From positions 62,001 through 126,000 of the forward strand of contig JADANN010000399.1 in the NCBI GenBank assembly GCA_018806985.1: 64,000 nt of DNA, in the 5' to 3' direction. The position numbers and the translations under genes are program-made. This stretch comes from Angiostrongylus vasorum (lineage: Eukaryota > Nematoda > Chromadorea > Rhabditida > Metastrongylidae). Every line of letters begins with the position of its first letter. Positions within the stretch are counted from its first letter, which is position 1. Shown here piece after piece: positions 48,401-60,229 of the stretch. The notes under the pieces were generated by a model. The model saw nothing but the letters and a program-made list of their open reading frames with translations. It ran no database searches and was not told the origin of the DNA.

Positions 48401-51400
48401 TATGTTGAACAAGCTATTCATTCTTGAATATAATTCTCAAGTTTTTTTCCGTGAGTGACTCCAATTGTGTTCAGCAATCCAATCTCAGTATACTAAAGCA
48501 AGTATAAAAAAAATCCGTTAAGGACCTAGTTACCTATGAGACGAGAATGGAAGATAACTCTAGATGAATTTTCTTCACCGTTTTCCATATCGAAATATGC
48601 GTGTGGTTATCTAGGCATGATGAAATCACTTTCATTGTAGTGCTCAGATTTACAATACTCATTGTGGTAAAATAAGCTTTAAATGAAAATCGCTCTAAAA
48701 ATCGTTAAGGACCCTATGTGCTCAAGTGTTTTTGAAATGCCACATCGGTATAGTATGTCTTTATGTGTAACCATGTCCAGTTGCATCCGTGTGTGTCATG
48801 TCACGGTAACCAGATATGTCCTTCCCAACGGTTCTTGCATCTGAAATCCGTCACGCAGCGGTGAAGAACCACAGAGCGCTCAGTCGGAAAATAACTCTGA
48901 ACCTCTTGAGAATCTACTACCATTCACCATTGGACCGACTAGCCTTTCCATACATTACCTGTCAGAACACAAGGTTTCAAATAGGTAGGAAACCAGCATT
49001 GCCGTGCTGTTGCACAAGAAGGAAGAGCTACTCTGTTTTACAAGTTTCTGCAAAGCACTGGGCGACAGAGACCCATGCAAACAAGCGGGATTTTGAAAGC
49101 GGTAAAATACGGTGGGTCATCCTTTCTCAGTATACAAAGATCATTGATGTTATATTAAAGCATCACTGCTAGCCTTTCATCATTGTGCAACGAGATTGTC
49201 ATCGGAATTCGACACGGTGGTATCATTTCCACAAAAAATGCATACAACCACACGTTGTGCAATTGAGTGGGTGAAAATTGAACAGCAAATACACCGTCTC
49301 CACTTCGATGGTGCCACCATGCTTGAGACACATGAGGAACAAATATTGGCTGATTTCTACAGCTGTTCTTAAAAAGTGGACCTCGGTGAAGTTATGCAAA
49401 ACGATGTTGGAAGAAATAGTTTCGTTTTGACGCCCCATTCGCCCTCATTGGAACAAGTATCCCGGAAGGTTTTACCTTTGTGCATCATAGTTTTTGTGCA
49501 CTACAGTTTTCGTTCTAATGAACATTCTAGAGGTAAGTAGGAAAGAGTGTAATAAACACCTACTTTTTTGATATTACGATTCTCCCTGCCTCAATATGTA
49601 TATCACAAACCTGGACAGAATGAAAAATTACTCAGCGTTCTAGAACGTGCATTCGAGAGGGCCATGGTATTCGATCACGCGAGTGAACGAGAGAATTCGA
49701 AGTTCCCAAGCTACAATATTGATGAAAGATTAGAGGCTGTTCTATATGTGACAAAATGTCAAAAATCAGATAGGCTGTGTAAGTGATGAGTCTAAGCAAA
49801 AACCGAAGGGGTCAGATCCGATAGTGACTGAATTCCACAGGATGTCAAGCAAACAGCAGGAAGACCACGGACCCAATGGCCAGAATTCTTCCCTGAAAAT
49901 CCTAGAAGAAAGACATAATGTTGTTGCAATCCTAAGATGGAGAGGACTCATTTGCCCGTTGTTGCACACGTCAAAGACAAATGGAGACTTTACTGGTGCC
50001 CGCTTGGGCCACTCCACAGTTAGTAGGAGAAAGTCCCATCTTAAAACTCAAATTTGAAATTTCAAAAAGCGGTTTTCCTTTAACCTCGAGATTGCTGATC
50101 AATATGTACCTTTTCAATGATGGGGTATGAGGCTGATAAAAACTTCAGCCGGCTGAGTTATTATTATTGTTATTCTTATCATCTATTATTGTTATTCGCC
50201 TGTTAACTTTATCTGGCCAAATAAAAAGTTTTTTGTCAACCTCGTGTTAGCTTATCAATGGAAAAGTACCTGCACGTTGAAACTGGTATGATGACATCTG
50301 ATCACATTTCCATTTGTTCTATGTCCGGACCAGTCTACATTTTTGTTTTTCTTATCACATACATCACATCTGGGTCTCGTGTGGCGCAATGCTCGGAAGC
50401 GCCCTGCAACACACGCGTGGAATCGATACCCGCGTCCATGGCCCACCAAGCCTTCCATTCCTACGGGGTCGGCAAATTGGTACCAGACTTGTCTGGGAGG
50501 ATAGCAACACTGGTTCGATACATCGGTAGGCCACCGCGAGCTATTGTAAAGGCCTGATATGCATTCAATCACCTCAAAACGATGCTTAATGAAGTCGAAT
50601 ACATGGCGCATCCCTCAGCGATTGATTGATGAATGCCGAGAGCTTTATCCTTTTATCCTTTATACATCACACCATATATTGTCGCATACATCGTATGCAG
50701 ATCTCATACATTTTCAGGCATGTCTAACTGTATTTTCTGAGAAGTACGTTTTTGCTTAACATGCCATCGATAGCCCTTCCTATCTGTGCTCGAATTCAAT
50801 TGGAAACGATTTTTGACTTCTTAATTTCAGTTGAAAAGTGCTGTACATAGCGAATGGTGTCCATCTGCCGATTCTAGGTGATTGAGATGCTCTACATTGG
50901 TAACGGTCGTTTTATGCTCAATCAAACTCTCAACATCTCCATGGAGGAACACACGTCATGCTCGTGTTACGATTGTGGACCTGATGTACGTCTTAGGTGT
51001 TACGGTGACTGTTGTTTCTTATTTCTTCCTGGATTACAGGTACTGTTTGTCGTAACTTCGTTTATGTTTCAGTCCTAAATCCTTTTTAGTCAATCGAAGA
51101 TAAGGTATGGGTTTAGTGCAACCACATTTCATGGATGATATTCAAAAGTTTGCGACGTGGGCGACACAGAGCGTTGAATACCGTCCAGGGTGTGGGTATT
51201 GATTTATGGAGCGATTGAGGTGTCGATAACTATGTTTTGCACTGGAACATCTGCGACCAATGTCATGAATCCTAACGCATTCTGCATTTGTATCATGGTG
51301 GTACACTGATAAATAACATCTATAAAGAAAAAGATGGATAGGAAAACTTCAGCCATAGTTGACCTCACAACGGTATTCGGACCTGATGGCATTACTTGGT

Positions 51401-51709
51401 TCAAAGGTATTACATTCTGCAAAAATTAACTGCGCTCACTAAAATCACGACATCTCTGTATTACTGTAGATTTATTGGCACATATGATAGAATCCTATTC
51501 AATGACATTTATATTCATAACAGTTGCAGGTTCCCGAATGTCCGCCTGGTTTTGTGATTGGTGCCGACTGTCGATGTCAATGCGCGAACAAGAACGACCG
51601 TCATAATTGTCAAGGTTTTTGCCAAACTCCAATAATTCGCATAGTAACGTCAACGCATGATGACCTGCATACCGATGATAATCGTCGTAAATTATCGTCA
51701 CACAGTTAA
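42394..51709 (+). CDS. pvf-1: secreted PDGF/VEGF-like growth factor
   Basis: A secreted cystine-knot ligand of the type that activates VEGF-receptor-like tyrosine kinases. Exon 1 starts at ATG 42402 with a signal peptide (MRSMLFLLLVTLAHH...), after a TTTCCAG acceptor 8 nt upstream. Later exons: 43435-43516, 45231-45338, 47156-47292, 48028-48105, 50878-50985, 51530-51709. Phases agree from exon 2 to the TAA stop (230 residues). All eight knot cysteines fit: TCQLQ, YPKC, VMQC, GSCC, ERCHP and TSCSC. The last exon adds a Cys-rich tail (CPPGFVIGADCRCQC). The exon 1 donor is unresolved: exon 2 needs phase 0, and no strong phase-0 donor follows the signal peptide. Family assignment is firm; the N-terminal 20-50 residues are not. 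Confidence 0.87.
42783..43072 (+). repeat. SINE-C copy in growth-factor intron 1
   Basis: The tRNA-like head GTGTGGCGGCAGTGGTTGG and blocks shared with the 38.5-kb copy are present. It ends in a TTTATCCTTTGTCCTTTATC tail. Confidence 0.85.
43371..43399 (+). repeat. ATTC microsatellite
   Basis: Tandem CATT/ATTC units with one interruption, just before growth-factor exon 2. Confidence 0.85.
43735..44100 (-). repeat. SINE-D copy in growth-factor intron 2
   Basis: Read on the minus strand, it starts with the tRNA-like GGTGGATAGCGCAGTGATAG and a B-box-like CTAGTTCGACTCC. It ends with 'GTGCTGGGATCCGCACAG', the tail shared with SINE-B and the RTE LINE. Confidence 0.7.
44397..44685 (+). repeat. SINE-C copy in growth-factor intron 2
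   Basis: Blocks 'GTCGGCAGATTGGTATCA' and 'CAGCACTGACTTGATC' and a 'CTTTATCCTTTGTCCTTTAT' tail; the head is diverged. Confidence 0.75.
45460..45630 (+). repeat. tRNA-headed SINE fragment in growth-factor intron 3
   Basis: A tRNA-like head (GTGGCGAATGGTTAGTG; B-box-like GGGTCGAAATC) is followed by 'GACTGAATCACTTCTAC', a block also present at 17.05 and 21.66 kb. Confidence 0.5.
45635..46005 (+). repeat. SINE-B copy, the only plus-strand one
   Basis: It runs from CGGTCTACCGCCTTATCG to 'TTCAAGTATCAAGTAA', in opposite orientation to the other four copies. It lies in growth-factor intron 3. Confidence 0.85.
46410..46670 (+). other. long pyrimidine-rich tract in growth-factor intron 3
   Basis: About 250 bp are almost entirely C and T on the plus strand, with scattered A. 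The overlapping Phe/Leu/Ser-rich frames it creates are compositional and not genes. Confidence 0.8.
47670..47880 (-). repeat. SINE-E copy in growth-factor intron 4
   Basis: GATGCTGAGATATTTGCAAA start, followed by the 'CTAACGCGTTCGCCACCACA' tRNA-like head in reverse and the 'TTTCTCTCAGCCGTG' block. Confidence 0.8.
48106..49775. other. growth-factor intron 5, unassigned part
   Basis: A 118-codon plus frame (48816-49172) and a 71-codon minus frame (49223-49438) are open but not recognisable. They may be decayed transposon pieces. Confidence 0.3.
49780..50045 (+). pseudogene. RTE-type LINE C-terminal fragment
   Basis: The plus frame reads IPQDVKQTAGRPRTQWPEFF and, after a stop, VAHVKDKWRLYWCPLG. 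This matches the RTE end motif 'W.PRD.K...GRP.TRW.DFF ... DKW..YW.P'. It is a truncated copy in growth-factor intron 5. Confidence 0.7.
50382..50664 (+). repeat. SINE-C copy in growth-factor intron 5
   Basis: A GTGTGGCGCAATGCTCGG head, the 'ATGGCCCACCAAGCC' and 'GGTACCAGACTTGTCTGG' blocks, and a 'CTTTATCCTTTTATCCTTTA' tail. Confidence 0.85.
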
Positions 51710-51720
51710 CATCCATAACT

Positions 51721-51726
51721 AATAAA
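51721..51726 (+). terminator. poly(A) signal AATAAA of the growth factor
   Basis: Canonical hexamer 12 nt after the TAA stop at 51709, giving a very short 3' UTR. Confidence 0.65.
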
Positions 51727-54700
51727 GCGATAACTGGTGATATGGATTGTTAGACACCCGCGTGCGTGTATGTGTGGTCCGCCGCTTCTGTGCTGTTCTT
51801 GCTGAGTTTTTTACCAACTAAAAAAAGTCTGTCTGATGAGCTACAATATGCATGAGGAACAACCAAAGCTGCAGTGCTACCCTAGTACTGTATAGATCAC
51901 ATACTGTTCAGTAGGAAAGCTTGAGGAAGATGCCTCAACTCACACAAGTCATTTTGATAAATTAATTATCTCTGAGTTTCTACGACAATTCTAACGCAAA
52001 TGTTTTAACTACAACTTTTCTAAAATTAGTGAAATCACTCTATCTCATCTATCCATTTTATTAGCTGTTATTTATAATCTTCTACCGTCAACAAATTCAA
52101 TGTGTGCTGATGCTCCAAATATAACATTCTTAATTCTTGCTTTAAATTGCCTGTCGAAGGAAGAATGAGAGAAAAAAGGAAAAGCCATCCTCTTAGCTTT
52201 AGGCTAGTAGCAGCACAACCGAAAAGAGCATTTATTACTGGAAAGTACCACTTTCTACCAATTCCGGTTTCTCAAACTGCTGTTTAACTCCATTACACAA
52301 AAGGCAAACAGAGCAGGAAATCCACTTTCAGAGTGCTTTGAAATATGTGGTTCCTGTCGATATTCTTGTTCCACTAATATGCATTTATATGACAAACCAA
52401 CACAAACTAACAGATAAACATTTGGCAGAATGTACCAATTCATTTAAGTCCACTTGATTGGCCCACAACTGACTGTTTCTACAATGGTTCCTCAGGATCT
52501 TCAACAAGCATGAATTTTTTGTGTTCTGCCGAGTAAGTGGTTCATGCTGTGCTGGACTAAGCTTTTACATTTGTTTGCAACACTTTTTAAAAGGGGATAC
52601 AATAGCCTGGCGTGGTCACCTGCATGATTTCTTAAAAGAGAACAACACCATAAGACGCCATAAGCTAACAAGATTTTAATCGCCACTATCCTTACGATGC
52701 CTCTGACCTTGATGGCGATGTTCTATTGCGATTCGAGTCCCAGTTCCAAATACCCTATGATGCAATGAATGCACGAAGCAGTTAATATTTTTGTGAGTGA
52801 TCTAGTAGTCGTGGTATTCTTTAGTAAAGAATACGACTTGTTTTGTATAATGGTGATCCTCTGATAACAAGGCGGATTTTCATCTTCATTTTCTTCATAC
52901 TTCTTCTTCATTTTCATGACCAGTCAGCAATAACGTGACATCTGAAAGGTACTTTTGATGGGGACGAATACGAGGACGCTGAACGCTGATCGTTTTGCCT
53001 TTGGTCATAGTCTGTTGAGGGTGAAAAGGAGTTTCACTTAAATCATAGTTGTCGACTCACCTTCATAGTAGAAATATGTTTTGCAACAATGTGTGAATAG
53101 GAGACAATAGCTTCTTTCAGATAAATGAATAACTTCTCACACTTGGATCATCCCCATAATAACGTGTCTTGCTCGATGATATTGTTTAAGTCACAAATAC
53201 GATAGCTGAGCGGTAGATGACCTTGAGAGACGAAATTCTTCCAACGATCTCAGGTTTGCCGTGTTCTCACTAGCGTATATTTGCGTATAATGTTCCCGCA
53301 GAGTAGAAACTTCTTCATATCGTTACGTATCTAGGGTTTCGTAATGAAGATTATACAACTTCTACAAAATATTTCCAGAAAAGGGATTTCTTCTGCACAC
53401 TCAGGGGACGGTGTGCATTTGTATCGATGCGAAGGTATAGACTGAGCGAACCAAATGCATTGCTTCTTGTGAAAGTTCCTTGCTCCTGCTAGTTTTTTCC
53501 GCAGAGTTTATTTGCTATATTTTTTACATTCGATCGGCAACTTATAGAACAAGGATCTTGTGCCATAAACTAAAACATAAACCTTCGAAAAGCTACTCTC
53601 TACAGTTAATCATTTACAGAAGTTTTTTTGAACGGACTCTTCTCTTTTTTCCGAACAAGCACCGCTTACAGCTGAAGCTTAGGTAAGTAAAAGCATGCGT
53701 AATGCGCATATGTGAAGGTACCACTGTACCAAAACAGCAGTACAATTTTTGCGGTCTTCTGGCAGCGATTCGATATGACAGTTGTAGAGGACTGCTGTAG
53801 TTAAAGCACAGATTATGTCAGCTGAAGTACTAGCTGGTCTGGCTTATGATTCGATAGAATTTATACTGACCTAAGCGACGTGCTTTGTAGTAAACCACAG
53901 TAACCGGGCATAGGTCAGTAATTGGTAGCAAATTGCACCTTTTCGTCCTACGGCGAGAAAACTTCCACTGAACTGCTGCTTTCACTAATTATACGTCTTC
54001 TTGTTTCTTTTCGTGGAGTCTTCGAGACTTGTTTCTTTTCCAATCCAAGATTGCAATTCTGCGTCGCCGTTTTCATCGATACAACCTCGATCAGTAATTG
54101 AAATCACCACACCTGAAGTACTTATATATCACTTCTCATACGTCCCAACCGAATTAAGCCATTCATTCTACAAAACTGTTCTGGTGTCTGCTGCTGAGTG
54201 AGGCATTCAGTAACGTTATTGAACTTCAACTTGTCCACGAAAGGTGGATTTTATATGAACGTCTCTCCACAATTTGCTAAGAACGTCATTTGAAAATGAC
54301 ACCATTCTACTTCTCCGTCCTGGAAACTAAATAGTCAGGTTTGATGATGTTTTAGGTAGTCGAGTAAATAAAGCTGGAATTGAAATTCTTATCATCTAAC
54401 TTTAACATTTGTGAAGCGCTTCTTCGTATTGTCTTATGGCCAATGAGATCAGAACGGAACCCTTTGATTCGCACCGAGGATAGGGTCTTCTGAAACTAGA
54501 GCCTTCAGTTCTATCTTGGAACGTCTTGGTCACCGGTCACTTTGCCCAGTGACGACTAAAGAGAGGGAATTTTACTTGGTTACCACTTTATCACGCAAAA
54601 TTTCATAATATCGGAATGGATGAGAAGATGTTTAGAGCAATGGAATATCCTTTTATGGAAACTTTCAGTGGGGTAGCACCGTCCGTGCATTTCTCTTCCT

Positions 54701-54900
54701 CTGATAGAGTTGTCATCGTTGGTTAAGGTTATGAAAGCATTTACAATTGCTTGGAAATTTCTCTTACTATAAAAAACAACATTGTTTGTTGTTAGAGTTT
54801 GCTTATTCCTTAACCTAGGAGTCCTTGATTCGTGAGAGCACTAACACTCTTCAAGTCACAAATTCAATTCTAAACATCCAGAAATCAATCTCTCTAGGAT
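51727..54900. other. intergenic, nothing recognised
   Basis: Only short open frames without domains. None of the main repeat families was seen across about 3.1 kb. Confidence 0.4.
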
Positions 54901-54904
54901 ACTT

Positions 54905-55290
54905 GCTTACTTGATACTTGAATGGCGCGTCCTCACTGGTTGTGCGGCTCCCAGCATAATCTTCATTTTTTTGGAGATTTTCTGGTTAAGCCATTGTGGT
55001 TCCCTGGAATCCCGAGGTCACCCTGGCCAAAGTCTGCCCCAATTCTTCGCCACCACGGGCAGTCGCATCCCTTGGGTATCAGAGGGAGATTTACCACCAT
55101 GCGACTTTGATACCAGGACGGTGGTGGGTCCTGGTATTGGTTTACTCTTAGGTAGGCTTCCTGATGGAAACGCCGGACTTCTTCTCGGCTTGGGAGACCC
55201 TGCCAAGGGATGAATCCCCCGCTGTACATCGTAGTCCGACACCCAGGAACACCTTCCAGCCACGATGAGGCGGTAAACCGTTGGGAGGAA
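54905..55290 (-). repeat. SINE-B copy
   Basis: Runs TACTTGCTTACTTGATACTTG ... GATGAGGCGGTAAACCG; very similar by eye to the 3.4-kb copy. Confidence 0.85.
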
Positions 55291-55628
55291 TCTCTCTAAG
55301 AAGAGTTTGAAAAGTGGTTTCACCACATTTGATTGCTTTGTGCTCTAGATTTCACATACAAGAAAATCTCCACTCTATAAGAAATCACAATAACAACGTG
55401 CCCCGTTGGAACACTAATTCCTCACATTTTGTTAAGTTACAATAATCTTGATGAAGCAATACGAGGTTGTTAATTTAATATTTATTTCAAAATGGCTAAA
55501 GTTCCGATGGATTCCGTGATCTCCGGACCATTTCTTTGCGTCCTGCACATTTTTAGGGAATCTAGTCGCCGACGCAGAATTCGCATTAGATAAACTCATA
55601 GCCATTCTGAAATAGACCATATTAATTA

Positions 55629-56175
55629 CTCCATAACAACTCGTAAAGGACACTAAACTCCATAACAACTCGTTAACTCGTTAAGGACACTAAACTCCAT
55701 GACAACTCGTTAACTCGTTTAACTCGTTAAGGACACTAAACTCCATAACAACTCGTTAACTCGTTAAGGACACTAAACTCCATGACAACTCGTTAACTCA
55801 TTAAGGGCACTAAACTCCATAACAACACGTTAACTCTTTAAGGACACTAAACTCCATAGCAACTCGTTAACTCGTTAAGGACACTAAACTCCATAACAAC
55901 TCGTTAACTCGTTAAGGACACTAAACTCCATAACAACACGTTAACTCTTTAAGGACACTAAACTCCATGACAACTCGTTAACTCATTAAGGACACTAAAC
56001 TCCATAACAACACGTTAACTCTTTAAGGACACTAAACTCCATAGCAACTCGTTAACTCGTTAAGGACACTAAACTCCATAACAACTCGTTAACTCGTTAA
56101 GGACACTAAACTCCATAACAACGCGTTAACTCGTTAAGGACACTAAACTCCATAAGAACTCCCAAAGGACACTAA
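55629..56175. repeat. 38-bp tandem satellite, about 14 units
   Basis: The unit runs CCATAACAACTCGTTAACTC to TTAAGGACACTAAACTC. The first and last units are truncated, and one (about 55,700) has an extra 9-bp step. Four sub-variants differ at CATAAC/CATGAC/CATAGC and at CTCGTT/CTCATT/CTCTTT. Confidence 0.95.
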
Positions 56176-56186
56176 CTTAGTGATCA

Positions 56187-56546
56187 ATGTCGCGGTTAAC
56201 TGAATTCGATGCTTTACTGCCAGCATGTCTGAAGAAAGAAAATGTCTCAGTCCTTTATGTCGCAATGAAAATGTGGAGTGATTTCAAGGCAATCAAAAAT
56301 GGAATGAGGACAATTGTCGATGCGAATGCGAGCCGACTGAGTGCGCACACGACCAGACGTTTGACCAACTCGATCGGTGCGATTGCGTGCACAAACAAAA
56401 GCGAGACGAGGTACGGTAGAAGAAATTCCGAACTCCATTCACTTTGCATATTTCACTTGCGATTGATCGAAATTCTGAGCTTAATCAAGTGGCCATATAC
56501 TACTACAATCTTTCACGCCAGGGTACTATGTGGAAAACAACCATAA
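56187..56546 (+). other. unrecognised open frame beside the satellite
   Basis: A 119-codon frame is open on the plus strand, and overlapping minus frames are open too. No domain, splice site or family was recognised. It is probably not a gene. Confidence 0.2.
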
Positions 56547-57780
56547 TGATGCTGAGATATTTGCAAACTCTGTACCGCAGGTGTCTGCGGTGAGGAACGA
56601 ACGCGCTGTCGTCCTTTCCGGGGGAGTAACGCGTTCACCACCACACCATGCCGGTCCTTCGTTTCGCCTATCTCTCAGCTAGTTTTCTGTCTACCAGTGC
56701 CATCAACAATCACCCAAAAATGGGATTGATATGGGGGTGTGAAAATCGTCAGTGAACCCAGTTATGCTGAGGCTATAGATGAAATCACAATGTTAACCCT
56801 ATATTTTCTGCCTACCATAATTTTTCACTGCAGGGTATGATAAGTATTACAACTAAATGATGCTGATATATTTGCAAAACTCCGGACCACAGGTGTATGC
56901 AGTGGGGAACGAACGCGCTATTGTCCTTTCCCGGGGAGTAACGCGTTCACCACCACACCATGCGGGTCATTCGTTTCGCCTGTCTCTCAGCTAGTTCTAT
57001 CGATCTCTGCCATCAGCAATCACCCTTCAATGGGATTGATCTGGGGAGCCCAAATCACCTGCGGTCCAGAGTTTTGCAAATATCTCAGCTTCGTAGAAGT
57101 TATATTTCGCAATATACCCTGCCATTAAGTAGGCAGTAAATAAAAAAGGTTAAAATTGTGATTGCAACTATAGCTTCAGCTTAACTGGGTTCAATGCCGA
57201 TTTGGGCTCCCCAGATCAATCCCGTTGACGGGTGATTGCTGATGGCAAAAAGATCGATAGAATTAGCTGAGAGACAGCCGAAACGAATGACCCGCACGGT
57301 GTGGTGGTGAACGCGTTACTCCCCGGAAAGGACAATAGCGCGTTCGTTCCCCACCGCATACACCTGCGATCCGGAGTTTTGCAAATATCTCAGCATCATT
57401 GAAGTTATATTTCGCACTATACCCCTGCCATTAAAAAGGAGTAGGCAGTAAATAATAAGTTAAAACTGTGATGCTGAGATATTTGCAAAACTTGAATCCC
57501 GCGCAGGTCAACCCTCTGACGGGTCCTTCCTGATGGCAGCGTTAGGTAGAAAAACTAGCTGAGAGGAATGCACAGCAAAAGCCTCCGTGGCGCAGTCTGT
57601 AGTGCGCGAGTACCTGGAAACGGTAATCATGGTTCCATCCGGGCCGTGGCCCAAGTTTTGCGAATATCTCAGCGTCGTTGTGGCTATAGATGAAATCGCG
57701 ATAGCTCATTTGTTCCCCACCGTAGGCTCCAGCGGTCCGGAGTTTTGCGAATATTTCAGCATCTTCTCTTTATTTCACCT
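56547..57780. repeat. cluster of SINE-E copies in mixed orientation
   Basis: Minus copies lie at about 56547-56770 and 56858-57060. A plus tail piece follows at about 57057-57160 and a fuller plus copy at about 57165-57455. A short minus piece lies at 57475-57560. A plus copy with a clear tRNA-like head (CTCCGTGGCGCAGTCTGTAG; GTTCCATCC) is at 57580-57690, and another tail at about 57705-57770. All carry the TTTTGCAAATATCTCAGC core or its complement. Confidence 0.85.
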
Positions 57781-58770
57781 CACCTGATTAACAAGTACGT
57801 AAACTGCAATCTTTGTAAGCATTTCTTGCCTAGTCCACAAAAACGACAGTTGTGCAGGGTATGCAGTGAATCCGCGCAATCGAAACGATCCATCAGGGGT
57901 TCAAGTTGACGTTAGCTTTATTCTAATGTTCTCCATGAATGTTCTTTTTTTTGGAGAGTTTGAACTTTTATTGATTTAGAAGTGTCACTGTAGTGATCAA
58001 GTTAATCAAATTGTGGAAAAGTCATTTCTAGTCACCTCTTTAGATGCCTGTAGACACTGACGTCGACGCCTCACAAGTCGTGGATTTGTCGTCGTTACCG
58101 AAGCTGAAAGCGAAAGTGGTTCATCATAACACTGGAATACGCGGATATTAACTGAAGCATTATTGGAAAGAAATGTACAAAAATAAACCATTAATTCAAC
58201 ATTCATTAGCTTTGACAAGATCAGCAAAGGGGTACTATGCCGATGCAGATCTCAATAGAGGAGTGGTGAAGCTAAGAACCTGGGCTCAGTAAAAACGTCG
58301 CGAAACATGGGGAATATCACTGTCGGTATCATATACATTGGTGGTATGTTGATATTAGTACCATCCAGGTGGAAAGTAAGTTCCCAATATCATCGTTCGA
58401 GTTGTTCTCATCTTATCCACAATTATCGGAAAGCCTAGTTATCCTCCGACTGTGTACTGTCAGCTACGTGGTCATGGCGAGACTCATGTAGTTCGTTTTT
58501 CCAGCACAGACATGTTACCATTCTCTTCATATGTGGTCTCTCACCAGCAGAGACATCTTTCCAGCTTCCTGAAAACGAGCTGTATGGTTTGTTCAATGAA
58601 CTCATTCGAAAGGCAGTTTTGCTATAAATGTTAGGTGCATAACGTAGCTTTTCTCGAATGGCGTCAAGTACAATATCTACGGTAAGAAGGCTATTTATCG
58701 AATACAAAAAGTGTAGAGAGCAAAACTATGCGACTAAATAGACCACTGATGGTGAAGGTGAACACTGGTG
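57781..58770. other. intergenic, nothing recognised
   Basis: Short open frames only, including an unrecognised minus frame at 58435-58707. Confidence 0.3.
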
Positions 58771-58774
58771 AGCA

Positions 58775-59115
58775 AACACGAAGTGTTACTTTTTCATTAT
58801 TGACGGAGAAGATGACATTTTGGCTGATTTTGCCTCCTTCAGAGCCTGGAAAGGTCAAGTCGTCTGCGACCTATCCAGCCAAACACCTCCATAACCAGAC
58901 AGAAAAAAATACTTAGCTATGGTTTGAATCGCACTGAAAACAGAATAGGTTCTTCGCACTTCGACTGAAATCTTGGTTTAGTTTTACCCCTGCTTGATTA
59001 TGGATGTATTTGCCTGGGTAGGTGGCAGTCAACATGGCCTTTCAGGGCTCTGGAAAAGGCGAAATCCGCCGAAATCTCAACTTCTCCGTCAATACAGAAT
59101 AATGTAACACCTGCT
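58775..59115. repeat. inverted repeat with arms of about 75-85 bp
   Basis: The left arm (about 58775-58860, containing ATTGACGGAGAAGATGAC) is the reverse complement of the right arm (about 59030-59110, containing ACTTCTCCGTCAATACAG). A spacer of about 175 bp lies between. The left arm and following CACCTCCATAACCA block also occur near 23.70-23.77 kb beside PLE remnants. Confidence 0.7.
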
Positions 59116-59770
59116 ATTTGCTGGCAAAGAATAAAGTGTTTTATTTGGTCATTGTCGAAATTAATGGAAAGTCGGTCTTGTGAGGTGAATTGGGTCCACT
59201 GCTCATTCAAAACAATGTCATGGTCGCGGATGGATTGAAGAACAAATAGCTCGTAGTCGTTACGATCATTTCTATCCTAACGGCTGCAAGCTTTGTACAT
59301 TGCAAGAAGATTTTCGCTGTATGACATTGACGTTTATATCGCTGATTGTCTGTACTGTAAAGATGAATGTAATAGGGAAATTGAAACTCCTAGATTTGTC
59401 AGACAAACTCCCAACTACTGTCGAAGTATATAACTGGTATGTTTCGAGCAGAAATTGACAACTGGCTTATCCGTACCTTGTAGGTACGATCGCATAGACA
59501 TTCGGTAACCTTGGGATACTGCATGTACATTTTTCGAACAAACAGTGATTGAACTGCGAAGTTCCCATCTACATAAAGCGTTATTGATAGACTGCTTTAC
59601 TGGCTCCTACACTCGGTTCTGTAGAATGGAATGATCTTCCGCAAAATAGTCTTAAAACATTTTGCGATTTCCAAGACTCTAAAGATGAGGGGAAACATTG
59701 ACTTAACAGATGTTCTTCACAGTCCCATGACTGAAAATTCGGAGGTAGTATTCAGTCTAAGCGCGTACTC
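59116..59770. other. intergenic, nothing recognised
   Basis: No exon or repeat could be assigned. Confidence 0.3.
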
Positions 59771-59774
59771 CCTG

Positions 59775-59970
59775 TCTCGCGGAGCGCTGGAATAGACACG
59801 TGGTCTTCGGCTCGATCGCGCGCCTCGGGTTCACCAAGTCTCTTCCACCCCTTCGTGGTCAGGAAATTAGTACCAGAGTTGTCTGGGAGAATAACAACAC
59901 TAACTTGATAGATCATTAGCCTAAAGCTTGGTACTGTGTAGGCCATATATACACTGAGTCACATCTACCG
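59775..59970 (+). repeat. diverged SINE-C fragment
   Basis: 'GGAAATTAGTACCAGAGTTG' and 'GGGAGAATAACAACAC' blocks with a weak tRNA-like head; the tail is lost. Confidence 0.6.
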
Positions 59971-59984
59971 ATGGTTGACAGGCG

Positions 59985-60165
59985 AGACGAAGGACCCACA
60001 TGGTGTGGTGGTGAACGCGTCACTCCCCGTAAAGGACAATAGCGCGTTCGTTCCCTATCGCAGACACCTGCGGTCCGGAGTTTTGCAAATATCTCAGCAT
60101 TATAGAAGTTATATTTCTCAACATACCCTACCGTTAAAGAGAATAGGCAATAAATAAACAAGGTT
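59985..60165 (+). repeat. SINE-E copy
   Basis: The tRNA-like head GTGTGGTGGTGAACGCGTC with B-box-like GCGCGTTCGTTCCC, then GTTTTGCAAATATCTCAGC and the AGGCAATAAATAAACAAGG 3' edge. Confidence 0.8.
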
Positions 60166-60229
60166 AGTCGGTAGAATTAAGGTTAAATCAAATATTCAAC
60201 TAGACGCCCATAGTACACAGACAAAACGG

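Noticed and set aside
48816..49172. 118-codon frame that might be a nested gene in the growth-factor intron
   Set aside because: No recognisable domain, start context or splice sites. It more likely comes from decayed mobile DNA.
55018..55326. 102-codon minus-strand frame
   Set aside because: It lies within a SINE-B copy and repeats the peptide seen in other copies.
57580..57690. Possible tRNA gene
   Set aside because: Same reasoning: a tRNA-derived SINE head with the GCGAATATCTCAGC tail attached.
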